A stretch of DNA of 64,000 bases, taken from contig DHFW01000049.1 of NCBI GenBank assembly GCA_002402465.1, forward strand, positions 62,001 to 126,000, in the 5' to 3' direction. How positions within the stretch are numbered: the stretch's first letter is position 1; each line of letters begins with the position of its first letter. Positions 8,876 to 18,162 of the stretch are shown here, one piece after another. The notes beneath the pieces were generated by a model. It saw only the letters and a program-made list of their open reading frames with translations. It ran no database searches and was not told the origin of the DNA. The DNA is from Bacteroidales bacterium UBA4814 (GTDB taxonomy: Bacteria; Bacteroidota; Bacteroidia; Bacteroidales; UBA7960). The position numbers and the translations under genes are program-made.

Positions 8876-9757
8876 TTAATACAAGTAAAGGTAATCGGTT
8901 TTTATACGAAGGTATTTTTTTACGGCCAGGTGGGTCGAAATCCAGCTAATGATAATGCCCAGGAAAATGACCAGCACAAAAAGGCTCAGCAGCATATTGG
9001 TGTCCTGAAAGCTTACCAGCTCGGGGATTTGCCGCTGTCCGGCATACAGCACGCCCAGCAACAGAAAAATGGCCAGCATGGCGCCAATAAGGCCCTGAAT
9101 AACGCCCTTTATTACAAAAGGCTTTCGGATAAAAGCCTGGGTAGCTCCCACCAGCTGCATGCTCTTTATTAAAAATCGTTTGGAAAAAACGCTGAGCCTG
9201 ATGGTGTTGTTTATGAGTGCAAAGGCAATGGCCAGGAGCAGGGCGCTGAATACCAGCAGTCCAATCCCGATTTTTTTTACATTGTCGTTGACCAGCGAAA
9301 CCAAGTCCTTCTGATAATGCACTTCACGAACAATGCGGTTCCTGATCACATCGGCCTCGAAAAGGGCCAGACTGTCGGGGTTGGCATAACTAGCGTAAAG
9401 CCTCACATCGATGCTGGGAAACAATGGATTGTAACCCAAAAACTCAATAAAGTCTTCGCCCAGTTCTTCCATCAGATCTTTGGCGGCCTGGTCGCTTGAA
9501 ATGTATTCGGTTGACTTTACTGCAGGCATCACATCGAGGGTTTTTTGCAAATGACTTATCTCGGCGGGCTTGGCATTATCGTGAAGGATCACGCTAAAGC
9601 CCAGATTTTCCTTCACATGGTCTGAAAGTTTCCTGGCATGCAGCATTACCATGCCCAGCAGGCCAAAAACAAACAGCACCAGGGTAATACTCACCACGGT
9701 AGAAATATATGAGGTTTTCAGTCGCCTGCCAACTATGGCTTCTTCCTGTTTGGCCAT
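8876..9757 (-). CDS. ftsX: Cell division protein FtsX
   Basis: FtsX is the membrane partner of the FtsE ATPase and controls peptidoglycan hydrolases during division. The 293 residues show the family layout: an N-terminal membrane helix (VSITLVLFVFGLLGMVML), a periplasmic domain of about 140 residues (ENLGFSVILHDNAKPAEI onward), then three helices of the FtsX permease domain (GLLVFSALLLAIAFALINN, and two more near the end). No ftsE is next to it, which is usual in this phylum. It is the first gene of the four-gene minus-strand block. Confidence 0.92.
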   Translation of the reverse strand: MAKQEEAIVGRRLKTSYISTVVSITLVLFVFGLLGMVMLHARKLSDHVKENLGFSVILHDNAKPAEISHLQKTLDVMPAVKSTEYISSDQAAKDLMEELGEDFIEFLGYNPLFPSIDVRLYASYANPDSLALFEADVIRNRIVREVHYQKDLVSLVNDNVKKIGIGLLVFSALLLAIAFALINNTIRLSVFSKRFLIKSMQLVGATQAFIRKPFVIKGVIQGLIGAMLAIFLLLGVLYAGQRQIPELVSFQDTNMLLSLFVLVIFLGIIISWISTHLAVKKYLRIKTDYLYLY

Positions 9758-9780
9758 GAGGTTCTGCCTTTTATTGGCTG

Positions 9781-9788
9781 CAAAAGTA
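9781..9788 (-). promoter_or_regulatory. Candidate -7 box for the ftsX operon
   Basis: The minus strand reads TACTTTTG, matching TAnnTTTG, 23 nt before the ftsX ATG. No good -33 box was seen. Confidence 0.45.
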
Positions 9789-9940
9789 ATAAAAAATTGT
9801 GCTGTATGCAGATTTTAAGGTTCTTTAACCCAGCCCGAAACGCAAACTTTTTTTAAAATCATTAACACTTTTGCAGTAAATTTAATCACCCAATGAGAAC
9901 GAATAAGCACTTTATTTATGTTTCACCAAACCAGATAAAT

Positions 9941-11017
9941 ATGAAAAAGGCAATTTTCTATGTGATATCGCTGGCAGTGGCAGTTCTGGCCGTTTCATGT
10001 GGGCAACAGGCTAGCCGTGAGGCGGAAGCAGGCCCTGAGGGCGTTATTATTATTGGTAACAAAAGTGGCGACGACGTGTATTTTCTTGACCGCACCACGG
10101 GAGAGATCCTGGCCATGTTGCCAGCGGGCCTTGAGCCGCACGAAGTGGAAGTATCGGGCGATGGCCGCCTGGCGGTGGTCTGCAATTATGGCAATCGCGA
10201 ACACCCAGGAAACACCCTTTCGGTTTACGATGTGGAGCAAGCCTTACTGCTCCGCACCATCGACCTGGGCGAGCATACCCGCCCGCACGGCATGCAATGG
10301 CTGGATGGCACCAGTAAAATGCTGGTTACCACTGAAGGCAGTCGCAGCCTGCTGGTGGTTGATGTGGAAAAGGGCGAGGTGTTGCAGGCGCTATACACCG
10401 ATCAGGATGTGTCGCACATGGTGGCTGCCACGCCCGATCATAAACGCGCATTTGTATCCAGCATACGTACTGGCAACGTAAGCGTTTTCGATTTGGAAAC
10501 CGGCGAACTGCTGCAACAACTTTACAGCGGCAGCGGAGCCGAAGGCATTGCTGTTTCGCCCGATGGCAAAGAGGTTTGGGTTACCAACCGGGCCGAAAAT
10601 ACCCTTGCCGTTTTCGACACCCAAACTTTGGAGCGACTGGCCACCATTCCTTGTGAGGACTTCCCAATACGGGCCAAATTTTCGCCCAACGGAAAACTTT
10701 TTTTGGTGAGCAATGCCCGCTCAGGAACAGTGGCGGTTTTCGATGCGCCTGCCCGCAACCTGCTGGCCGATATTAAAATGACACCACCTGTACCCCATGA
10801 GGAAGATACAGAAAGGTACTTCTCCGACTTTGAAGGCACTTCGGTGCCCATTGGTTTGGTGGTACCCGACAATGAGTTTGCCTATGTGGCTAACACCCGA
10901 TCTGATGCTGTTACTGTAATCAGCCTCGAAACCTTTGAGATCATAGGACATTTTGCAGCAGGAAAAGAGCCCGATGGCATTAATTTTTCACCCTTGAAGC
11001 CGCTTGTATCCGAATAA
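9941..11017 (+). CDS. Beta-propeller lipoprotein (YncE/cytochrome d1-like)
   Basis: The chosen ATG gives a lipoprotein signal MKKAIFYVISLAVAVLAVSC with the lipobox Cys at about residue 20; a frame 16 codons longer would bury it. The mature part consists of repeated blades of about 45 residues, each with a pattern like V-S-x-D-G-R/K and V-x-D-x-E-x-G-E (SGDGRLAVV, SPDGKEVWVTN, SPNGKLFLVSN), as in YncE and the d1 domain of nitrite reductase. No heme motif (CxxCH) is present. It may bind a ligand or partner at the envelope. The gene stands alone between divergent ftsX and ppa. Confidence 0.85.
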   Translation: MKKAIFYVISLAVAVLAVSCGQQASREAEAGPEGVIIIGNKSGDDVYFLDRTTGEILAMLPAGLEPHEVEVSGDGRLAVVCNYGNREHPGNTLSVYDVEQALLLRTIDLGEHTRPHGMQWLDGTSKMLVTTEGSRSLLVVDVEKGEVLQALYTDQDVSHMVAATPDHKRAFVSSIRTGNVSVFDLETGELLQQLYSGSGAEGIAVSPDGKEVWVTNRAENTLAVFDTQTLERLATIPCEDFPIRAKFSPNGKLFLVSNARSGTVAVFDAPARNLLADIKMTPPVPHEEDTERYFSDFEGTSVPIGLVVPDNEFAYVANTRSDAVTVISLETFEIIGHFAAGKEPDGINFSPLKPLVSE

Positions 11018-11069
11018 TTGTCGGCAGAACAATATTTTTTAGGAATTCTTCCCGCAAGGTAAGAATATG

Positions 11070-11077
11070 TACTTTTG
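11070..11077 (+). promoter_or_regulatory. Candidate -7 box for ppa
   Basis: TACTTTTG matches TAnnTTTG and lies 22 nt before the ATG at 11100. A longer in-frame start at 11067 would lie inside this box, which supports the later start. Confidence 0.45.
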
Positions 11078-11099
11078 CAAAAAACTGAAAAACAGCTAT

Positions 11100-11777
11100 A
11101 TGGCAAACCGTATTATGGATCCTATCGGCCGGCTGATGGGACTGCGCTACAAGTCACACCCCTGGCATGGGGTAGAAATTGGCAAAAATGCCCCCGATCA
11201 GCTTACCTGTTTTGTGGAGATGGTAACCACCGACACCGTAAAATACGAAGTGGACAAAGTAAGCGGTTATCTGAAAATTGACCGTCCGCAAAAATACAGC
11301 AATGTGTTGCCTGCGCTTTACGGTTTTATTCCGCAAACCCTGTGTCATAAAAAAGTGGCGGAACTGGCAATTGAAAAAATCGGGCGCGACGACATTAAAG
11401 GCGACTACGACCCTCTGGATATTTGCATTCTGACTGAGAAATCCATTTCGCACGGGAATATTCTGGCCGAAGCCATACCAATTGGTGGGTTCCGTTTGAT
11501 TGACCGCAACCAGGCCGACGACAAAATCATTGCCGTGCTGAAAGATGATGCGATGTATGGCGCCATGCGCGAAATTTCCGAATGTCCTGCCCCGGTCATT
11601 GAAAGGCTGAAGCACTACTTCCTTACTTATAAAGACCTGCCCAACACCAAGTTGGATGTGGAAATTACCCATACCTACGATTCTGACGAAGCCAAAGAGG
11701 TTATTCGCCGCTCCATGGAAGATTACCGCATGAAGTTTGAAGACTTTGACAGCCTGCTGTCGCAGGTCGAGGCTTAG
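11100..11777 (+). CDS. ppa: Inorganic pyrophosphatase (family I)
   Basis: The enzyme splits pyrophosphate from biosynthetic reactions in the cytoplasm. The catalytic signature GDYDPLDICIL (D-x-D-P-x-D core) and the upstream substrate-binding part KYEVDKVSGYLKIDR...LPALYGFIPQT are present. The start MANRIMDPIGRL gives 225 residues; it is preferred because a -7 box overlaps the longer frame. The stop is only 1 nt from the convergent dprA stop, so no terminator separates them. Confidence 0.93.
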   Translation: MANRIMDPIGRLMGLRYKSHPWHGVEIGKNAPDQLTCFVEMVTTDTVKYEVDKVSGYLKIDRPQKYSNVLPALYGFIPQTLCHKKVAELAIEKIGRDDIKGDYDPLDICILTEKSISHGNILAEAIPIGGFRLIDRNQADDKIIAVLKDDAMYGAMREISECPAPVIERLKHYFLTYKDLPNTKLDVEITHTYDSDEAKEVIRRSMEDYRMKFEDFDSLLSQVEA

Positions 11778-11778
11778 G

Positions 11779-12885
11779 TTAGGTAATCAGTAGTTTGTAA
11801 ACTTTCCCCGGAAGGGGTTTGAGTATTCCCTTAAACTCGAGGCCCAGCAGCAGGGCCGAGGTTTTACTTACAGTAAAGCCCACATTGGCCACAATAAAGT
11901 CAATGCCTGCCTCTGGGTTTTTGCGCAAAAAATCCACCAGCTTTTCTTCGTCGGCATCGAGTTCGGTAAACAAGGCTGGCTGAATGGCCTTTTTCTGGTC
12001 TTTTTTTATTTCCCAGCCCATGATGTATTCAAGGTCGGCAGTGCTCTCAATCAGATTGGCTTTGTTGATTTTTATCAGCATGTTGCATCCTTTGCTGTAT
12101 GGGTCGGTGGTGCGGCCGGGCAGGGCAAATACATCGCGGTTGTAGCTGTTGGCAATGTTGGCGGTAATCAGCGCTCCGCCACTGTCGGCGGCTTCAATCA
12201 CGATAACGGCATCGCACAGCCCGGCAATGATGCGGTTTCGTTTCGGGAAATTTTCGCGGTCGGGCTTGGTTTCAGTTAAAAAATCGGTTAACAGGGCGCC
12301 TTGCTCCACTATTTTTCTGGCCAGCTGCTGGTGCAGGGGAGGGTAAATGCGGTCAAGGCCATGACCGAGCACAGCCACGGTTTCGAGGCCAACATCCAGG
12401 GCCTTTTTATGGGCGCAGGCATCCACACCATAAGCCAGCCCGCTTACCACCATTGCATTATGTGGCAGCAGGCCCTCCACCAGCTCGTTGCATTTGTCGC
12501 GGCCGTAATCAGTAATGTTGCGAGTGCCCACTATACTCACCACCCGCTGGGCGTTGAGGTTGGCATTGCCTTTCACAAAAATCAATATCGGACCGTCCTC
12601 GCAATGTTTCAGGCGGGCGGGGTAATCTTTATCAAGAAAAAAATGGGTTTGGATGTGGTGTTTATCAATAAACTGCATTTCTTTTTCGGCCCGGTCAAAA
12701 ACATTACCGCCAAGCACCGCCTTGGCCAGGCTCTCACCAACGCCCGGGATTTTTAACAGGGCTGCTTTCTTCTCCTTAAAAACAGCCTCCACGCCGCCAC
12801 AATAACTGATCAGCTTTTTAGCCGTTATGCCGCCCACACCGGGTATGATACTAAGGGCAATCTGATATTTTAGCTGAGGATCCAT
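11779..12885 (-). CDS. dprA: DNA-processing protein DprA
   Basis: DprA loads RecA onto incoming single-stranded DNA during natural transformation and other recombination. The frame from MDPQLKYQIALSIIPGVGG gives 368 residues: an N-terminal helix-hairpin-helix/SAM-like part (IPGVGGITAKKLI), the Rossmann DNA-binding domain with SIVGTRNITDYGR, VSGLAYGVDACAHKKAL, GHGLDRIYPP, FPKRNRIIAGL and GALITANIA, and a C-terminal winged-helix segment. An 11-codon longer frame is possible but unlikely. Confidence 0.94.
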   Translation of the reverse strand: MDPQLKYQIALSIIPGVGGITAKKLISYCGGVEAVFKEKKAALLKIPGVGESLAKAVLGGNVFDRAEKEMQFIDKHHIQTHFFLDKDYPARLKHCEDGPILIFVKGNANLNAQRVVSIVGTRNITDYGRDKCNELVEGLLPHNAMVVSGLAYGVDACAHKKALDVGLETVAVLGHGLDRIYPPLHQQLARKIVEQGALLTDFLTETKPDRENFPKRNRIIAGLCDAVIVIEAADSGGALITANIANSYNRDVFALPGRTTDPYSKGCNMLIKINKANLIESTADLEYIMGWEIKKDQKKAIQPALFTELDADEEKLVDFLRKNPEAGIDFIVANVGFTVSKTSALLLGLEFKGILKPLPGKVYKLLIT

Positions 12886-13009
12886 TTTTGCGCTGTAACA
12901 AAAAACAGTTTTTGCCAAACAGGATAAAAATAGTGCAAAATTCTGTTTTGAGCAAAGTACTACGAATTTTTACCCACTTCCTGACCCGAAAATTGGTAAT
13001 TTTAGCGGC

Positions 13010-14122
13010 ATGGAAGGCAAGGCACAAACGGTGGTTTTGATAGCTCCGCTCAACTGGGGGCTCGGGCATGCCACCCGATGCGTGCCAATAATCAATGCCC
13101 TGCTTTTTCGAAAATGCAAAGTGATGATTGCCGCCGAAGGTGCCTCCCTGGCTTTCCTGCAAAAGGAATTTTCTGACCGGGCTTATTTTCTCCGCTTTCG
13201 CGGGAAAAGTATTCGCTATCCCCGCAAGGGGAATATGCTGCTTAGTATGGCCCTTCAAACGCCTGGGCTGCTCTTTTCCATTTTAAGGGAACATCGTGAA
13301 TTGAAAAAGCTCGTTCGCCAAACCGGTGCTAAAGCAGTTATCTCAGACAACCGCTATGGCCTGTGGAATAAAAATGTCAGGACGGTTTTTATTACCCACC
13401 AGCTTTTTATCCGTGCCCCCAAAAAAATGAAATGGCTGGAGCCTTGGCTTGGGCGCGTAACCCGGTTCTTTGTAAAAAAATTCGATTTCTGCTGGGTGCC
13501 CGATTTTGTCGAAGCCCCGGGCTTGTCGGGGGCGCTTTCGCATAAAGAACCTTTGCCCGGACTGCGTTTTATCGGGCCACTGAGCAGATTTACTGCCCTT
13601 GAAGAAGGCTCTTTTAAAAACCCATTGCCTGAAGACTTTCCAGCAGATTTTTTTCTTGTCGTATTATCAGGGCCAGAACCTCAGCGCAGCATTTTTGAAG
13701 TCGTGCTAAGGGCTCAGTTCCAAAGAACCGGCGACCCGGTAGTTTTTGTGCTGGGAAAACCCGATGGTGAGTTGCGGCAATGCACCGGTAACGCCTTTTT
13801 TATGAACCACGCCAAAACCTCCGAGCTGGCCTGGCTTGTTACCCATTGCCGCATGGTAATTTGCCGCCCGGGCTATTCAACCATTATGGATTTGTCGGTG
13901 TTTGGCAAAAAAGCCCTCCTGATTCCCACTCCGGGACAAACCGAGCAAGAATATCTTGGCCAAATGCTAACGGAGTCTGGCCAGGCTTTTTGCGTGAAGC
14001 AAAGCGAACTCGACCTGGCAACACATGTGCTGGTAGCAGAAAAATTTGCCGGAATAAAAAAGATTGAAAAGCAAGACGACTTGCTCAAAAACGCCCTGAA
14101 CGAATTGCTTGGCGACCTTTAG
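13010..14122 (+). CDS. Glycosyltransferase, MurG/GT28-like
   Basis: The N terminus has the donor-side glycine loop LNWGLGHATRCVPIINALL, typical of GT28/GT-B enzymes that act on envelope glycolipids. The C-terminal half carries CRPGYSTIMDL, which is like the UDP-sugar-binding motif of such enzymes, and LIPTPGQTEQEYLGQML. The 370 residues fit a GT-B fold. The acceptor cannot be told. Its stop codon overlaps the convergent ChaN-like gene in the shared tetranucleotide TTAG. Confidence 0.8.
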   Translation: MEGKAQTVVLIAPLNWGLGHATRCVPIINALLFRKCKVMIAAEGASLAFLQKEFSDRAYFLRFRGKSIRYPRKGNMLLSMALQTPGLLFSILREHRELKKLVRQTGAKAVISDNRYGLWNKNVRTVFITHQLFIRAPKKMKWLEPWLGRVTRFFVKKFDFCWVPDFVEAPGLSGALSHKEPLPGLRFIGPLSRFTALEEGSFKNPLPEDFPADFFLVVLSGPEPQRSIFEVVLRAQFQRTGDPVVFVLGKPDGELRQCTGNAFFMNHAKTSELAWLVTHCRMVICRPGYSTIMDLSVFGKKALLIPTPGQTEQEYLGQMLTESGQAFCVKQSELDLATHVLVAEKFAGIKKIEKQDDLLKNALNELLGDL

Positions 14123-14985
14123 TAGGTCTTGGTCATGGTGCGAGGCACGGCAATGACAAAATCGGCCAGACCCAGATTTGCCTCTTCAAGGTTGCTGATG
14201 TCATCCTGCTCAACGGTGCTAATTGTAACAATCTGCAGCTTTTCATCCAATTGCCGCAGGTACCAGAAAATGCCTTCGTAGTTGTTGGAGTGATAAGCCC
14301 CGTGGTAATGCACAAAAACGCCAGAGCGATTCAGGTTTTTGTAAATAAAGTGTGCCATGGTGGCATCCTTAATGGCCTGTGCCTTAGGGAAGTTTTCGTT
14401 GGTATGGGCCGGCATGCCGGTCATCTCGAGCATAGCTTTATACCCGGGCAGTTCTGGATCATATGCCGGCGGTAGTGGTGCAATATATCGTTTGGCTTCC
14501 TCCGGCAGGGCTTCCAGGCCTTCAAACCCCTGACGGTTTACCAAAGCGGCATAACGCCGTGGAATGTTCGTGGCAATAAAAGGAATGCCCCTTTCTTTAG
14601 CCAGTTCAACCAATGGCTTGTAATCGGTGGCGTAATTGTTCCAGAGTTTGGCTTCGGCGGTGAAGTTACGCTCATTGATCAGCCCAGAAAGATATTCGTT
14701 CAGAATCAGCTGGTTGTCGGTTTCGAACATTTCTGCGCCAAGCACTAGTTTCTCGCCAAACTTTTCCGCAAGTTCGCGGCTCAGCTCAAGTTGCAGCCAA
14801 TGGGCAATGGGATTGTTGTGCAGTTCGCCAAAAAGCACCACCTGCGTCTGGGCCGATTTTTCGAGCATCAGCCCGAAATCAACCTGACGGCCATCGCGGT
14901 CGAAGAGCTGGTAAGCAGGCCTCTGCTGGGCTTGTGAAAGAGTTACAGCAACAAAAATTATGGAAAGGGTGAGAAGTTTCTTCAT
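14119..14985 (-). CDS. ChaN-like (Tiki superfamily) secreted protein
   Basis: From MKKLLTLSIIFVAVTLSQA the product has an ordinary signal peptide with no lipobox Cys, then 265 mature residues. The segment VVLFGELHNNPIAHWLQLEL with the GE(x)H core and the late FVHYHGAYHSNN match the ChaN/heme-binding uptake and TraB/Tiki fold, in which His and Glu residues bind heme or metal. Family members are iron-regulated lipoproteins or proteases; which role applies here cannot be decided. The longer frame (26 codons) lacks support. The gene follows cdd by 80 nt. Confidence 0.82.
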   Translation of the reverse strand: MKKLLTLSIIFVAVTLSQAQQRPAYQLFDRDGRQVDFGLMLEKSAQTQVVLFGELHNNPIAHWLQLELSRELAEKFGEKLVLGAEMFETDNQLILNEYLSGLINERNFTAEAKLWNNYATDYKPLVELAKERGIPFIATNIPRRYAALVNRQGFEGLEALPEEAKRYIAPLPPAYDPELPGYKAMLEMTGMPAHTNENFPKAQAIKDATMAHFIYKNLNRSGVFVHYHGAYHSNNYEGIFWYLRQLDEKLQIVTISTVEQDDISNLEEANLGLADFVIAVPRTMTKTY

Positions 14986-15065
14986 GAAAATGATTTTTTT
15001 TAATGACATGGCAGATGCCTTTCGGGTTTTGCAAGGAAACAAGAAAAAAGGGCGTAAGTTCACAA

Positions 15066-15566
15066 TCAGCGGGGCCCGTTCATTTTCAGTTCGTCGCCCG
15101 AGAAGGAGAGGGGCAGCAAATCGTGCACCTTTTCGATGATCAGAATTTTGCCATCCTCTTTTGCCAGCAATACTTTAATTGGTTGCCTTTGCAGTATTTC
15201 ATATTCGAGCAGCACCTGCCGGCAGGCACCGCAAGGCGAAACGGGTTCATCGACCTTAAAGCGGGTTGATTTGGCGCTTACGGCAATTATTTTCATGGGC
15301 ACGCCCGGAAACATGGCCGAGGCGGCAAACACTGCCACACGCTCAGCGCACAAGCCACTGGGATAGGCCCCGTTTTCCTGGTTGCTGCCGGTAATGATCT
15401 CACCGTTCTCGAGCAGTACGGCTGCACCCACAAAAAACTCAGAGTAGGGGGCATAAGCTTTGCCGGTCATTTCGAGCGAAAGTTGCACCAGTCGCTGCTC
15501 GCGCTTATCAAGTTCCGAAATCTTTTCAACCTCGTAAATATGAAAACCCAATTCCTTTTTGATCAT
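15066..15566 (-). CDS. cdd: Cytidine deaminase
   Basis: The enzyme deaminates cytidine and deoxycytidine in pyrimidine salvage. The zinc-site motifs are intact: SGLCAERVAVF (C-A-E, catalytic Glu) and SPCGACRQVLLE (PCxxC). Substrate-binding YAPYSEFFVGAAV and NQENGAYPSG precede them. The 166 residues place it with the small homotetrameric type, with about 25 extra N-terminal residues. Confidence 0.95.
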   Translation of the reverse strand: MIKKELGFHIYEVEKISELDKREQRLVQLSLEMTGKAYAPYSEFFVGAAVLLENGEIITGSNQENGAYPSGLCAERVAVFAASAMFPGVPMKIIAVSAKSTRFKVDEPVSPCGACRQVLLEYEILQRQPIKVLLAKEDGKILIIEKVHDLLPLSFSGDELKMNGPR

Positions 15567-15767
15567 GTGTTATGATTTTAATTTTTCCCCTGTTATTAGG
15601 GCTTTGCGCTGTGTAAATTTATTAACTATTAGCCAATCCTCAAAATTTTTCTGTCTGCACCGCTTTACAAATGATTAAACAAAATCTATGCGGGCTTGTT
15701 GTATTTATATAGATTCGCGATTTCGCTCATTTTTAAAGGCTATTCTGCCGAAATTCCTGTCGGTTCC

Positions 15768-15798
15768 TTGCTATTAGCATAGAATTTCACTATATTTG
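15768..15798 (+). promoter_or_regulatory. Promoter of the YtxH/holin-like trio
   Basis: A -33 TTG (15768-15770), a 20-nt spacer and the -7 box TATATTTG (15791-15798) match the Bacteroidota consensus. The leader to the first ATG is about 85 nt. The gap from cdd (322 nt) holds this promoter and nothing else that I recognise. Confidence 0.65.
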
Positions 15799-15888
15799 TT
15801 CAAGCCGAATAAAAAACAGGAATAAGCGAAGAATCGTTCAATCTTGTTTTCAAAAATAAATATTGTCTAACATTTAAATTTCAGGAAA

Positions 15889-16152
15889 ATGGAAAAGTCA
15901 ACAGGAAAAGCAGTTGTAGGATTTATTTTGGGAGCCGCCATGGGCGTTGCTGCCGGATTGCTTTTTGCTCCTACCACCGGCAAGGAAGCACGCAAGAAAA
16001 TTCAGAAAAAAACCAAAGAGCTGTCGGATGATGTGGCAAACAAAGTAGGCGAAAAAATTAACGACCTCAAGGAGTTCGTAAACGAGATCAGTGGCGAGAC
16101 CAAAGCCAAGGTTAAAAAAGTGGTTGACGAAGCCAAAACTGAACTTAAGTAG
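15889..16152 (+). CDS. YtxH domain protein
   Basis: An 87-residue protein with one Gly/Ala-rich membrane helix (GFILGAAMGVAAGLLFAPTTG) followed by a Lys/Glu-rich amphipathic helix, the typical YtxH layout. Such proteins are commonly general-stress or envelope-associated; the exact role is unknown. It is first of three small genes with 12-18 nt gaps. Confidence 0.85.
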   Translation: MEKSTGKAVVGFILGAAMGVAAGLLFAPTTGKEARKKIQKKTKELSDDVANKVGEKINDLKEFVNEISGETKAKVKKVVDEAKTELK

Positions 16153-16170
16153 ACATCCAATTCCTTATCA

Positions 16171-16542
16171 ATGGAAGGTAAATCATTCTTTGAAAACATT
16201 TCCGAGCTGAGGGAGAACCTGCTGAAGTTTGTTGAAACCAAGGTTTCCTATTACGGGCTCGTGGCATTTGAAAAATCAGCCAGGCTGGCTTCCAGCCTTA
16301 TTTCCAGTGCCGTTATTACACTGATTCTGTTTCTGGCACTGATATTTTTTTCAGCCGCCGCCGGCCTGTATTTCGGCCAATTGCTCGAAAGTTACCTTTT
16401 GGGTTTGTTAATCGTTGGTGGCTTTTACCTTCTGCTCGGAATTGTTTTCATATTCTTCCGGAAAAAGATATTTGGCCCCATGATTATAAAATCGATGGGC
16501 GAGGTGTTTTTTCAGGATGATGACGAAGAACAACCAAGATAA
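16171..16542 (+). CDS. Holin-superfamily III-like (DUF1469-type) membrane protein
   Basis: A 123-residue protein: an N-terminal amphipathic part (ELRENLLKFVETKVSYYGLV) and two adjacent membrane helices (SAVITLILFLALIFFSAAAG and YLLGLLIVGGFYLLLGIVFI), then a basic and acidic tail. The pattern matches the 'putative holin-X / phage holin family' of Bacteroidota, which despite the name sits with YtxH genes and not in prophages. No phage gene is near. Confidence 0.75.
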   Translation: MEGKSFFENISELRENLLKFVETKVSYYGLVAFEKSARLASSLISSAVITLILFLALIFFSAAAGLYFGQLLESYLLGLLIVGGFYLLLGIVFIFFRKKIFGPMIIKSMGEVFFQDDDEEQPR

Positions 16543-16554
16543 ACCTTCACCCTT

Positions 16555-16806
16555 ATGGATACTTCCCGATTCAAGAATATCAGAACTTTCAACGACATAA
16601 AACTTGAAAAGGCCAGGCTGCGCTATGATATGCTTTTGGCCGAAAACAGTTTGCAGGAAAACCTGGAAGGGGTGCAGCGCCTGGTGACCATTGGTGCATT
16701 TACTTCTCGCATCACCAACGGTGTTCATTTTGTAAAAGATGTATATCAGCGCTTTTCCGGTATCATCTCTTGGTTCAGGCGCAAAAAAACACAGCAGCCC
16801 GAATAA
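16555..16806 (+). CDS. Small hypothetical protein, third of the trio
   Basis: I do not recognise this 83-residue protein as a named family. It is helical and charged in the first half (KLEKARLRYDMLLAENSLQE), then more hydrophobic (VQRLVTIGAFTSRITNGVHF) with a basic end FRRKKTQQPE. The 12-nt spacing from the holin-like gene suggests cotranscription and a shared envelope role. Confidence 0.7.
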   Translation: MDTSRFKNIRTFNDIKLEKARLRYDMLLAENSLQENLEGVQRLVTIGAFTSRITNGVHFVKDVYQRFSGIISWFRRKKTQQPE

Positions 16807-16828
16807 GCAACTTACCACACTTTTCAGC

Positions 16829-18049
16829 TTAATTTTTCCCGAATTTAATTTTCAGGTGTACAATTTCGGGCCTGTTTCCTATTCTGAGAGGCGGCCCCCA
16901 GGTTCCCACCCCGTTGGAAACATACATGTGCATTCCATCTACCTGTCCCAGGCCGTAGCCAATCACATACATGGCATCGATAATGTAGTTGAGCGGCCAA
17001 AGTTGCCCGTTATGTGTATGGCCCGAAAGCATCAGGTCGGCGCCTGCTGCAGCTGCCATTTCGGGGTGAAAGGGCTGATGGTCTAAAACAATTACCGGGA
17101 GGTTCTTGTCAATTACCTCTTCCATAAGCAATTCTATGCTTTTCCTTTCTTTTCCGGCAAAGCGGCCTTTCTGAAAGTCTTCGCGTCCCACCAGGTAAAA
17201 ACTGTCGTTAATTCTCACTACGCTGTCCCGAAGCATTTTAATGCCGTGCTCGCTAAGGTATCGGTAGGCCGGCTCGGGTCCACCTATATATTCATGGTTT
17301 CCCATAACGCCAAATACGCCCATTGGCGCACTGAGTTGCTCCAGGGTAGCTCCTGCATTTTGCCTGATTACCGGCTCCAAGTCCTCATCGAGGATATCGC
17401 CGGGCAGCAATATAATGTCAGGATTGAGCCCATTGGCTTTGTTTACAATACGCTCCAGACGGCCATTGCCAATCATGGTGCCCAAATGGATGTCGGACAT
17501 AACAACCGCATTGAGACTTTCCAAACCATTTGCTTGCTTTGGTATATTGATCTCAACTGTTTTAATACGAGGGTTCAATGCGTTGATGTAGCCTGCCAAT
17601 ACAATCACACCCACCAGTAAAACGCTTCCGCCAAGCAGATACAGCTTAAACCGGGTATAGTTTTCACCCACAAAGCCCGGCAGAAAGGGAATAAAGTGAT
17701 TGACCAGCCGAATGAGGTCGATAAAAACCACGAGCAGGAAAAAATACAGCATGGCCCCCAGCCAGATCGAACCGCTCCAAACCAGGGCATCGCTCACCGG
17801 GCTCAGCCAAACCCTTTCCAGAAAACGGCCAGCAATGTAAGTAGCGGCCAGGGTCCAGAACACGGGTATATACCAGGCCCGCAGAACGCTGCCTGCAGGT
17901 ATGGCCTGCAATCCACGAGTGAAAATGTAATAATTTACCAGGCTGTAAATTACAATAACTATGGAGAAAAAGATAAAGAATGCCATTTTGCGCATACAGG
18001 GTTTTATTAAACTAATAAACCTTAACGGGATAGCCCGACTTTTGTTCAT
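16829..18049 (-). CDS. Membrane-anchored calcineurin-like phosphoesterase
   Basis: About four N-terminal membrane helices (residues 20-150) precede a metallophosphoesterase domain with all metal motifs: SDIHLG, LPGDILDED, GNHE and DHQP...GHTHNGQ. The layout resembles YaeI/YkuE-type enzymes that act on lipids such as UDP-diacylglucosamine, but the substrate is unknown. The first Met (18049) is kept; Met19 or Met22, just before the hydrophobic MAFFIFFSIVIVIY, are also plausible. It is divergent from the DUF255 gene. Confidence 0.85.
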   Translation of the reverse strand: MNKSRAIPLRFISLIKPCMRKMAFFIFFSIVIVIYSLVNYYIFTRGLQAIPAGSVLRAWYIPVFWTLAATYIAGRFLERVWLSPVSDALVWSGSIWLGAMLYFFLLVVFIDLIRLVNHFIPFLPGFVGENYTRFKLYLLGGSVLLVGVIVLAGYINALNPRIKTVEINIPKQANGLESLNAVVMSDIHLGTMIGNGRLERIVNKANGLNPDIILLPGDILDEDLEPVIRQNAGATLEQLSAPMGVFGVMGNHEYIGGPEPAYRYLSEHGIKMLRDSVVRINDSFYLVGREDFQKGRFAGKERKSIELLMEEVIDKNLPVIVLDHQPFHPEMAAAAGADLMLSGHTHNGQLWPLNYIIDAMYVIGYGLGQVDGMHMYVSNGVGTWGPPLRIGNRPEIVHLKIKFGKN

Positions 18050-18162
18050 AAGCTGTTTGTTTTGAACAAATGTCAGGACTGGTTGGTTTAGCGAATTAGG
18101 AAGTGGCAGAAAAACTCTGGAAGGTTAGCTGCCAGTATACCGGATTGTAAAAACCAACCCAT

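Noticed and set aside
16171..16542. A prophage holin
   Set aside because: No phage gene is nearby; the YtxH neighbour and layout fit the chromosomal Bacteroidota family.
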